From PALSA-505 sp035308365 (lineage in GTDB: Bacteria; Actinomycetota; Actinomycetes; Streptosporangiales; Streptosporangiaceae), in NCBI GenBank assembly GCA_035308365.1, contig DATGGU010000006.1, positions 1-5,251 on the forward strand: DNA of 5,251 nt, in the 5' to 3' direction. Position numbers and translations under genes: made by a program. Shown here piece after piece: positions 1 to 4,536 of the stretch; positions within the stretch are counted from its first letter, which is position 1, and each line of letters starts with the position of its first letter. Below the pieces are notes generated by a model, which saw only the letters and a list, made by a program, of their open reading frames with translations, was not told where the DNA came from and did not search any database.

Positions 1-912
1 CGCCTCGGAGTCCTCGATCAGGTCACCGAACTCGCTGTCGCCGTCCTCGCCGAGCGGGGTGTGCAGCGAGATCGGCTCACGGCCGTACTTCTGCACCTCG
101 ATGACCTTCTCCGGGGTCATGTCCAGCTCGGCCGCGAGCTCCTCGGGGGTCGGCTCCCGGCCCAGGTCCTGCAGCATCTGCCGCCGCACCCGGGCCAGCC
201 TGTTGATGGCCTCGACCATGTGCACGGGAATCCGGATGGTGCGGGCCTGGTCGGCCATGGCCCGGGTGATGGCCTGCCGGATCCACCAGGTGGCATAGGT
301 GGAGAACTTGTAGCCCTTGGTGTAGTCGAACTTCTCCACGCCACGGATCAGGCCGAGGTTGCCCTCCTGGATCAGGTCCAGGAACAGCATCCCGCGGCCG
401 GTGTACCGCTTGGCCAGCGACACCACCAGCCGCAGGTTGGCCTCCACCAGATGGTCCTTCGCCCGCCTGCCGTCTTCGGCGACCCACTCAAGCTCCAGGA
501 TCTGACCCGCGCGCAGTACTCCGCTGCCTTCGGCCAGCTTGTGATCGGCGAGCAGACCTGCCTCGATCCGCTTGGCCAGCTCGACTTCCTGCCTTGCATT
601 GAGCAGCGGCACCTTGCCGATCCGCTTGAGGTAGTCCTTGACCGGGTCGGCCGTAGCGCCACCGCCCATCACCCGGGCGGGAGGGCCGTCGTCGTCATGG
701 CCGGACACTAACGGCCCGTCACGGCCGGCCGCAGCCGCGACGGCGCCCAGGCGGGTGCTTGGCTCCGGTTCTCTGACGGCATCCCGCCCGGCCCACAGCT
801 CACCTGGGGCCAAGCCTGAAGGCGCCGTTCCGGTAGCAGCCGGATCCAGCGGCCCGCCGATCTCACGAGCGCCACTGTCCCCGGCAGGGCTGGCCGGGTC
901 ATCCAAGCCCAT
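1..912 (-). CDS. HrdB/SigA-like RNA polymerase sigma-70 factor (3' end beyond window)
   Basis: Sigma subunit that directs RNA polymerase to -10/-35 promoters. The minus strand reads 304 codons without a stop before the window edge. Residues 1-85 are a low-complexity Gly/Pro/Ala/Asp-rich leader. Region 1.2 begins at about 87 (DPVKDYLKRIGKVPLL). Region 2 spans about 150-228, with NLRLVVSLAKRYTGRGM, DLIQEGNLGLIRGVEKFDY and the -10-reading segment around YKFSTYATWWIRQAI (Trp209, Trp210). Region 3 follows (EPTPEELAAELDMTPEKV, then EPISLHTPLGEDGDSEFGDL). Region 4, about 90 residues in relatives, lies off the window. The ATG at 912-910 was chosen because AGGA (minus strand, 924-921) sits 8 bases upstream; the frame is open back to a stop at 1068-1066 without another ATG. 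The leader is much shorter than that of Streptomyces HrdB (about 500 residues in total), so this could be the housekeeping factor of a lineage with a short leader or an HrdA/C/D-type paralog. The family call is certain; which paralog it is cannot be decided here. Confidence 0.96.
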   Translation of the reverse strand, partial: MGLDDPASPAGDSGAREIGGPLDPAATGTAPSGLAPGELWAGRDAVREPEPSTRLGAVAAAAGRDGPLVSGHDDDGPPARVMGGGATADPVKDYLKRIGKVPLLNARQEVELAKRIEAGLLADHKLAEGSGVLRAGQILELEWVAEDGRRAKDHLVEANLRLVVSLAKRYTGRGMLFLDLIQEGNLGLIRGVEKFDYTKGYKFSTYATWWIRQAITRAMADQARTIRIPVHMVEAINRLARVRRQMLQDLGREPTPEELAAELDMTPEKVIEVQKYGREPISLHTPLGEDGDSEFGDLIEDSEA

Positions 913-1060
913 GACAGCGTTCCTACCATCATCATCGGCTGCCGCTAGCCCCGGCCCGCCGGCCGGCCGGGGGCAAGCCGCGGCTGGCCCGGGCTTCGGC
1001 GCAGTGACCAGGTCGCTGCCGGGGTGTTCGCCCAGCCGCACCCGCCCGGCCGAGCCGGGG
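913..1060. other. Upstream region of the sigma gene, no gene seen
   Basis: This very GC-rich stretch includes a run of alternating GGCC/CCGG around 954-972, which could fold in the sigma mRNA leader. The minus-strand ribosome site AGGA lies at 924-921. The sigma promoter should be here or further right, but no convincing -35/-10 pair was found on the minus strand. Confidence 0.4.
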
Positions 1061-1208
1061 TGGTTTCAGCCGAGGGCAGCCCGGATGTGTTCGTGCACTT
1101 CGGCGCGATCACCGGCGGCTGTCACAGCCTCGAAGAGGGCAGCAGATCCGGCTCGACATCACCAGGGCCAGATGCGGCCCAGGAGGAAACGTGAGAGCCA
1201 GCGCCTGA
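1061..1208 (+). pseudogene. Decayed cold-shock protein (CspA family) gene remnant
   Basis: Intact CspA proteins are ~65-70-residue single-strand nucleic-acid-binding barrels. From 1078 the + strand reads SPDVFVHFGAITGG and then HSLEEG (to 1140), which matches the second half of actinobacterial cold-shock proteins (typically GGPDVFVHYSAI, then a GFRSLEE-type segment). This includes the DVFVH strand of the RNP2-type motif. After 1142 the match moves to another frame: 1143-1205 reads QIRLDIT, RARCGPGG, NVRASA and stops at TGA 1206-1208, matching the usual C-terminal pattern of VEFDIT, then QGxKGPQAENV. The original frame instead stops at 1192-1194. The N-terminal third (KWFNxxKGFGFI) is missing, apart from a possible Trp-Phe at 1061-1066 in yet another frame. 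No start codon or ribosome site is visible. Two or more frame changes and a missing 5' part mean no functional product. The family assignment rests on the order and spacing of the matches and was not tested by a database search. Confidence 0.72.
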
Positions 1209-1377
1209 CCCAATGCCGGCGAGCGCCCCCGTGGCGTACCTGAGTGCCCGCATCGCATGCCTCCTGGTTGTCGCCCGTTCGGGGCCGCCGGGGATCTGAG
1301 CCGTGCCGGGACCTCAGGGCCGCGGGAGGCACAGCAGCACCCCAGGCCAGCGATTTTGGCTCGGCAGCCTGGCTGCG
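1209..1377. other. Intergenic, no gene seen
   Basis: Non-coding sequence between the csp remnant and the duplicated block. Some weak resemblance to 3760-3820 appears from about 1320 onward, so the duplication may once have extended further left. ORFs crossing this stretch on both strands have no recognisable protein features. Confidence 0.35.
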
Positions 1378-1425
1378 CACCGGCAGTCAACCGGAGTAGC
1401 AGCAATGCGAGCGCCATCCGGCACA

Positions 1426-1442
1426 GTCCTGGTGACCAGGAC
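1426..1442. promoter_or_regulatory. 17-base perfect palindrome, copy 1
   Basis: GTCCTGGTGACCAGGAC has 8-base arms around one central base. It is identical in copy 2 (3870-3886), although the flanks differ at several bases. It lies about 70-90 bases upstream of the TTGACG/TACACT core, a position suited to an operator or activator site. A hairpin in a longer transcript is the alternative. Confidence 0.55.
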
Positions 1443-1513
1443 GGTGGCGTGGCCTCCTCCGGGAGCCCCGGGTAGCTGGCCACCGATCGGCGGCTGACTC
1501 TCGGCACGCGTCT

Positions 1514-1548
1514 TTGACGCTACACTAGCAGCAAATAACTAGCAAACT
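1514..1548 (+). promoter_or_regulatory. Promoter core with CTAG pair, copy 1
   Basis: TTGACG (1514-1519) resembles a -35 hexamer and TACACT (1521-1526) fits the actinobacterial TAnnnT -10. They are only one base apart, so they cannot both belong to one sigma-70 promoter. CTAG occurs at 1525-1528 and 1539-1542, giving a direct repeat ACTAGCA with a 14-base period that overlaps the presumed promoter. A protein bound there would be expected to affect transcription. The transcription start is not determinable by eye. Confidence 0.5.
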
Positions 1549-1572
1549 ATTTCCAGAACTGAAAGGAGAGTG

Positions 1573-1773
1573 ATGGAGCATGACGGCACCCTGAACCCGG
1601 GCACCCACGGCCACATGTCCATCTGTCAGCCCGGACGTCACCGCACCGCTGGGCGGCGAAGGTGGCAGCACCATGCGTACGGCTGCCCGGCAGTGCCCAG
1701 CTCCAACCGGTGCGCGAAGACTCGGGGCTGCCGCCACCCGCCCACGCCACGTAACCGGCCGCACAGGTTCTAG
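1573..1773 (+). CDS. Hypothetical 66-residue His/Cys/Arg-rich ORF (doubtful)
   Basis: Not recognised. It begins at the ATG aligned with the winged-helix start codon of block copy 2, with GGAG (1565-1568) 4 bases upstream; GTG at 1570 is in frame but too close to the ribosome site. The product would be strongly basic, with 8 His and Cys at 18, 38, 47 and 53, but with no recognisable zinc-finger spacing. The first ~20 codons look coding (mostly G/C third bases). After about 1630 the third-base bias is similar in an overlapping frame, which reads SPDVTAPLGGEGG from 1628, so a frameshift is possible. The position of the promoter and ribosome site argues for translation, while the sequence argues for a degraded or replaced gene. 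It shows no residual similarity to the winged-helix protein. Confidence 0.33.
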   Translation: MEHDGTLNPGTHGHMSICQPGRHRTAGRRRWQHHAYGCPAVPSSNRCAKTRGCRHPPTPRNRPHRF

Positions 1774-2099
1774 ACGCTTGCGGTCCGCCTGATCGCCGCA
1801 CACTTTATGGGCCTGAAATGGCATGACGTGAGTAGTTTGAGACAAGGGATTGATCTTCGTGTACACAACTTCCTCTTCGCCGCTTTTACCGTAAGGGCCC
1901 CGGACACTCCCGGAAGCTGCTAGCGTCGGGGTATTGCTCCGGACCCTGGCAGTCTGGCTCGTCCACCTGGCGGGGCGGTTTCGGTTCCGGGTTGCGGCGC
2001 ATGTTGTCAGCAACTGTCTCGCAGGACTGGCTACCCGCGCACGTCACTTCGTGACCGGCCAGGGACGTCACCGTTCACCGCCAGCAGGGACAGGAGCTG
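1774..2099. other. Leader/intergenic region before the flippase-like gene
   Basis: No gene is supported in these 326 bases. The part from 1796 to 1890 is noticeably richer in A/T than the surroundings, as expected for a promoter zone. It contains the 8-base palindrome GTGTACAC (1859-1866) and TTGAGA (1837-1842) placed 17 bases before TGTACA, which is too weak to call a promoter. A 17-codon ATG frame (2001-2054) has no ribosome site. If transcription begins near 1870, the leader is about 230 bases long. Confidence 0.4.
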
Positions 2100-3317
2100 A
2101 TGAAAGCTAGCGCCGAGCAGTCCCGGCGGCCTGCGAAACCGCATCCAGGCCCGGTCGCCGCGGTGCAGCGGACGCCGACCGCCGCCGGGCACCGGCGGCG
2201 CGGCCGGAAGATCCTCCGTACCGCGATGTCCCTGGGGCTGGTCGCGGCCATCTTCGGGTTCGCCCTCCCGCATTTCGCGTCCTATCACAGCGTGTGGGCC
2301 AGCCTCCATGCCATGACATGGCCGCAGGTACTGCTCGTGGCGGCGACGGCCGCCATCAGCATGGCCTCTGGCTGGATCATCATCTCCGCGGTGCTGCCCA
2401 CGGTACGGCTGCGCCAGGCGGCGGTGGTCAACCTCGGCTCCAACGCGGTGGCGAACACGCTGCCGGCCGGCGGCGCCCTCGCCATGGGGGTCAGCTGGGC
2501 GATGCTGTCCAGCTGGGGGGTCAGCACGGCGGACTACGTCCTCTACACGCTGGTATCGGGGATCTGGAACGTCCTGGCCCGGCTGGGCCTGCCCGTACTC
2601 GCCCTGCTGATCCTGCTGACGGCCGCCCGTCCCGATGCCATCCTGATCGTCGCCGCCGGCGTGGGGCTGGCCCTGCTCATCGCCCTGGCGGCCGGGTTCA
2701 GCCTGCTGCTGCGCAGCGAATCGTTCGCGATACGGACAGGCCGCCTGCTAGAGCGCGGCGCCTGCGCCGGCTCGCGGCTGGTGCGCAGGCCGCCGCCCCG
2801 CCGGATCGCCGAGTCGCTGGCGGGCTTCCGCGACCGGGCATCCCGCCTGCTCGCCGGGCGCAGCTGGCGGATCTCTGCCGCCACCCTGGCCGGCAACCTC
2901 TCGCTCTGGCTGGTCCTGCTGGCCTGCCTGCGCGGCGTCGGCCTGTCGCAGGGCCAGGTGTCCTGGCAGGCCTCGCTCGCGGCCTACGCATTCGTCCGGC
3001 TGCTGACGGCGCTGCCCGTCACCCCGGGTGGGCTGGGTGTCACCGAGCTCGGCCTGGTGGGCGCCCTGGCGGCGGGTGGCGGCCCGGCAGTCGGTGCCCG
3101 GGTGACCGCCGCCGTGCTGCTGTACCGGGCAGTCACCTACCTTCCGCCCATCCCGCTCGGCGCCCTCGCCTGCCTCGCCTGGCGGCACACGCCCGGGCTC
3201 ATCTGCCGCAGCAAGAAGGCCGCACCGGCCGCGGTGGTTGTCGAGGCCATCACTGCGGGCGGGGGATTGGCCGGGGTCTCAGCAGAAGAAGACTTCCGCC
3301 GAACGTCTGCCGCTTAA
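2100..3317 (+). CDS. Lysylphosphatidylglycerol synthase TM / YbhN-type flippase-like membrane protein
   Basis: A 405-residue integral membrane protein of the family that includes the membrane half of MprF and the stand-alone YbhN/UPF0104 proteins, generally linked to translocation of lipids or lipid-linked precursors; the substrate here is unknown. A basic cytoplasmic tail (1-41, rich in Arg, with RRRGRK at 32-37) precedes about eight hydrophobic segments: roughly 42-60, 74-98, 147-175, 180-203, 257-279, 289-304, 311-326 and 333-362. Family motifs are visible: NTLPAGGALAMG (119-130) and, late in the protein, LPVTPGGLGVTELGL (305-319), the characteristic Pro-Gly-Gly-Leu-Gly-Val-x-Glu signature. 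No catalytic GNAT-like aminoacyl-transfer domain follows, so it is not a complete MprF. The ATG at 2100 has AGGAG (2092-2096) only 3 bases upstream. Starting at Met43 would remove the positive tail, so the first ATG is preferred. The C-terminal 40 residues are polar and unrecognised. Confidence 0.9.
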   Translation: MKASAEQSRRPAKPHPGPVAAVQRTPTAAGHRRRGRKILRTAMSLGLVAAIFGFALPHFASYHSVWASLHAMTWPQVLLVAATAAISMASGWIIISAVLPTVRLRQAAVVNLGSNAVANTLPAGGALAMGVSWAMLSSWGVSTADYVLYTLVSGIWNVLARLGLPVLALLILLTAARPDAILIVAAGVGLALLIALAAGFSLLLRSESFAIRTGRLLERGACAGSRLVRRPPPRRIAESLAGFRDRASRLLAGRSWRISAATLAGNLSLWLVLLACLRGVGLSQGQVSWQASLAAYAFVRLLTALPVTPGGLGVTELGLVGALAAGGGPAVGARVTAAVLLYRAVTYLPPIPLGALACLAWRHTPGLICRSKKAAPAAVVVEAITAGGGLAGVSAEEDFRRTSAA

Positions 3318-3318
3318 C

Positions 3319-3367
3319 GGCCGGCTACCCGCAGACGCTGACGCCGCGTCTGCCCAGACGGCCGGCC
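3319..3367 (+). terminator. Nested GC-rich hairpin after the flippase-like gene
   Basis: Two tiers of complementary arms lie just past the stop codon: GGCCGGC (3319-3325) with GCCGGCC (3361-3367), and inside them GCAGACG (3331-3337) with CGTCTGC (3347-3353), leaving a 9-base loop. No T-run follows, but T-less stem-loops are common at actinobacterial gene ends. It ends 24 bases before the next gene, so it may act as a terminator, an attenuator or an mRNA-stabilising element between the two genes. Confidence 0.5.
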
Positions 3368-3391
3368 TGTCGGTCCGGGCAGGAAAGGCGC

Positions 3392-3628
3392 ATGATGGTA
3401 GTCATGAATACCTCTCGCGCCGCAGTCCGGCGCCACCTGCCCGGCAGCCCGTTCCTGGCCCCTGCCCCGGCGCGCCCGGCCGAGACGTTCGCTGTCCACG
3501 ATCAGGTGACGCACGACAAGTACGGGCTCGGCGTCATACTCGGCGTAGAAGACAGCGCCGTGCTCGTGGACTTCCGCCCGGATCATCGGCGGATCCCGCT
3601 CCCCAGCACCAAGCTCACCAAGCTGTAA
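3392..3628 (+). CDS. Small Tudor-like (UvrD C-terminal-like) barrel protein
   Basis: A 78-residue protein. Residues 1-30 are an Ala/Pro/Arg-rich, probably disordered, leader. Residues 32-78 (FAVHDQVTHDKYGLGVILGV, then VLVDF, RIPLPSTKLTKL) have the pattern F-x-V-x-D-x-V-x-H-x-x-[YF]-G-x-G-x-V-x-x-V, later V-x-V-D-F and a closing K-L-T-K-L. This is the strand order of the small Tudor-like barrel found at the C-terminus of UvrD/PcrA helicases and as short stand-alone proteins in actinobacteria. In helicases this fold contacts RNA polymerase; for the stand-alone version the partner is unknown. Three in-frame ATGs occur (3392, 3395, 3404). AGGAAAGG (3381-3388) favours 3392 or 3395. The gene starts 74 bases after the flippase-like gene, past a hairpin, so co-transcription is possible but may be attenuated. 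The domain reading is by pattern only. Confidence 0.8.
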   Translation: MMVVMNTSRAAVRRHLPGSPFLAPAPARPAETFAVHDQVTHDKYGLGVILGVEDSAVLVDFRPDHRRIPLPSTKLTKL

Positions 3629-3820
3629 CACCTCTCCCCGGGTGCGCATACACAACGTCAGGCGACAGCGGCGGCGTGTGGTCTGCGGCGCATAGGTCTG
3701 CCATCACGTTCCTGAGCTGGGACAACGGCGGCTGGGGACGCGCTGGATGGCGGGACCTGATTCTGCGGTGCAGCCCAGCAACTGCCGCCCGGGCCGGGGT
3801 GTGGCCGGAGGCTTGCCTGG
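3629..3820. other. Intergenic, no gene seen
   Basis: Non-coding DNA between the Tudor-like gene and block copy 2. No terminator with a T-tract is visible after the TAA at 3626-3628, and no csp-like remnant corresponding to that before copy 1 was found. Confidence 0.4.
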
Positions 3821-3869
3821 GCACCGGCAGTCAGCCGGAGTAGCGGCAATGTGAGTGCCGTCCAGAACG

Positions 3870-3886
3870 GTCCTGGTGACCAGGAC
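3870..3886. promoter_or_regulatory. 17-base perfect palindrome, copy 2
   Basis: Identical to 1426-1442, with 8-base arms GTCCTGGT/ACCAGGAC around a single G. It lies 75 bases before TTGACG in this copy and 71 in copy 1, so spacing to the promoter core is nearly preserved. Confidence 0.55.
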
Positions 3887-3961
3887 GGGATGGCATGGCC
3901 TCCTGCGGGGAGCCCCGGGGTAGCTGGCCGCTGATCGCCGGCTGACTCCCGGTGCGCGCCG

Positions 3962-3996
3962 TTGACGCTACACTAGCAGGAGAAGACTAGCAAACT
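3962..3996 (+). promoter_or_regulatory. Promoter core with CTAG pair, copy 2
   Basis: TTGACG at 3962-3967, TACACT at 3969-3974, and CTAG at 3973-3976 and 3987-3990 in ACTAGCA direct repeats with a 14-base period. The ten bases between the CTAGs differ from copy 1 at four positions while both CTAGs and the following CAAACT are kept. This pattern suits selection on the repeated half-sites. Autoregulation by the winged-helix protein encoded 30 bases downstream is a reasonable inference. Confidence 0.5.
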
Positions 3997-4019
3997 CTTT
4001 CCAGAATCACGGAGGACCG

Positions 4020-4313
4020 ATGGCTGAGACGAACTGGAGTTTCCTGACCAGCCATGCCCGGGTCCTGCTGTGCATCGCGCACGACCCGGGGGTGCGGCTG
4101 CGCGACATCGCGGCCAGGCTGGGCATCACCGAGCGCAGCGCCTACGGCATCGTCACCGACCTGGCCAACGCCGGCTATGTGGCCAAGCACAAGGACGGCC
4201 GCCGCAACCGCTACCAGATCCAGACCCACCTCCCGCTCCCCGAGCCGACCGGCCGGGAACGTACCGTTGGCGAGATCCTGGCCCTGCTGGCCGGCACCGA
4301 CGCGGCGCCGTGA
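4020..4313 (+). CDS. Winged-helix (MarR-like) transcriptional regulator
   Basis: A 97-residue DNA-binding protein. A hydrophobic first helix (WSFLTSHARVLLCIAHDPG, 6-24) is followed by a helix-turn-helix at about 25-51 (VRLRDIAARLGITERSAYGI, recognition helix around 37-48) and a basic wing (GYVAKHKDGRRNRYQI, 52-67). A short C-terminal tail with a helix (RTVGEILALL, 81-90) could serve in dimerisation. This is the architecture of short MarR/HTH_24-type actinobacterial regulators. There are no metal-binding cysteines and no ligand domain beyond the wing, so the signal sensed is unknown. GGAGG (4011-4015) lies 4 bases before the ATG, and no earlier start is in good context. The gene sits between its own duplicated upstream block and the slipin gene on the same strand. 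Control of its own promoter and of the slipin gene is inference from the shared CTAG pairs. Confidence 0.9.
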   Translation: MAETNWSFLTSHARVLLCIAHDPGVRLRDIAARLGITERSAYGIVTDLANAGYVAKHKDGRRNRYQIQTHLPLPEPTGRERTVGEILALLAGTDAAP

Positions 4314-4397
4314 CCGGACCGGAGGCACCACCGGGCTCGACACCCGCCCGGCCCGGCTTCGGGCAGCGCGCCCGCGGCCCGGAAGTGGGCCACCAGG

Positions 4398-4411
4398 AGG
4401 CTGGACAGCCT
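4398..4411. promoter_or_regulatory. Short inverted repeat upstream of the slipin promoter region
   Basis: AGGCTGGACAGCCT has 6-base perfect arms around GA. It lies 84 bases after the winged-helix stop codon and just before the AT-rich island. It could be an operator or a weak terminator stem; no T-run directly supports the latter. Confidence 0.35.
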
Positions 4412-4415
4412 GGCT

Positions 4416-4443
4416 TATATTTCTAGAAATCTATTGCTAGAGT
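4416..4443 (+). promoter_or_regulatory. AT-rich promoter/operator region of the slipin gene with inverted CTAG pair
   Basis: This is the strongest AT-rich island in the window. It contains TATATT (4416-4421), the 12-base perfect palindrome ATTTCTAGAAAT (4419-4430), CTAG at 4423-4426 and 4437-4440 (14-base period), and TAGAGT (4438-4443), which fits a TAnnnT -10. No TTGACA-like -35 is visible at proper distance from either -10 candidate. Read on the minus strand, the site shares CTAGCA, then A at the third and fifth following bases, then CTAG.AA with the sites at 1525 and 3973. The island lies about 95-120 bases before the slipin start. Confidence 0.55.
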
Positions 4444-4466
4444 CTGGCTGCGTAGATAAGCTCGGA

Positions 4467-4489
4467 GCAGGCACCGGGGACCGGCCTGC
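4467..4489 (+). other. Hairpin in the slipin mRNA leader
   Basis: GCAGGC (4467-4472) can pair with GCCTGC (4484-4489), with CCGG/CCGG complementarity inside. It would fold in the 5' leader if transcription starts near 4450. Its effect is unknown. Confidence 0.3.
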
Positions 4490-4536
4490 CGAGGGCGGCC
4501 AGCTACCACGGCGTCACCGGAGAAGAGGCGTTGGTG

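Larger units (their letters stand above)
1378..1575 (+). repeat. Duplicated regulatory block, copy 1
   Basis: This stretch aligns over its whole length with 3821-4022 at about 80-85% identity (counted by eye), with only a few small gaps. Landmarks in the same order in both copies are GCACCGGCAGTCA at the left edge, the 17-base palindrome GTCCTGGTGACCAGGAC, GAGCCCCGGG followed by TAGCTGGCC, the 18-base core TTGACGCTACACTAGCAG, ACTAGCAAACT, TTTCCAGAA, a purine-rich ribosome site and ATGG. Identity stops at the start codon: downstream coding sequences do not match. It is therefore a promoter/leader duplication rather than a whole-gene duplication still visible as such. No terminal inverted repeats or target duplications were seen, so a mobile element is not supported. 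Confidence 0.85.
3821..4022 (+). repeat. Duplicated regulatory block, copy 2
   Basis: Partner of 1378-1575, with the same landmarks in the same order. Differences are mostly transitions plus small insertions near 3887-3890 and 3918-3920. The conserved portion runs up to the start codon of the winged-helix gene, so this copy is the one with an evidently functional downstream gene and is probably the better guide to the block's role. Confidence 0.85.

Noticed and set aside
638..1243. Plus-strand ORF of 201 codons
   Set aside because: Its first half is antisense to the sigma gene and the rest is intergenic Pro/Ser/Ala-rich translation. Its end passes through one frame of the csp remnant (GQMRPRRKRE), which explains its only familiar look.
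1109..1507. Minus-strand ORF of 132 codons
   Set aside because: It is antisense to the csp remnant and the repeat block. Its similarity to the minus-strand ORF at 3658-3849 comes from the nucleotide repeat, not from protein conservation.
1514..1526. TTGACG and TACACT read as one -35/-10 promoter
   Set aside because: They are separated by a single base, whereas sigma-70 promoters need about 16-19. At most one of them can be used, with a weak partner elsewhere.
1525..2013. Minus-strand ORF of 162 codons opposite the leader region
   Set aside because: It runs across the duplicated promoter core, has no ribosome site, and its translation has no recognisable features.
2001..2054. 17-codon upstream ORF in the flippase-like leader
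   Set aside because: There is no ribosome site before the ATG and nothing distinctive in the peptide.
2294..3391. Long + frame overlapping the flippase-like gene (444 codons in all)
   Set aside because: It is the high-GC shadow of the membrane protein: Arg/Gly/Pro-rich with no domain. Only its last 78 codons (from 3392) have a ribosome site and a recognisable protein pattern.
1378..4022. Composite mobile element bounded by the two repeat blocks
   Set aside because: No transposase, terminal inverted repeats or target duplications are visible. The copies are diverged and end at start codons, which fits duplicated promoters better.
4351..4364. GCCCG/CGGGC stem with a GCTT loop after the winged-helix gene as a terminator
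   Set aside because: The stem has only 5 pairs in very GC-rich DNA with no T-run; such stems are expected by chance here.
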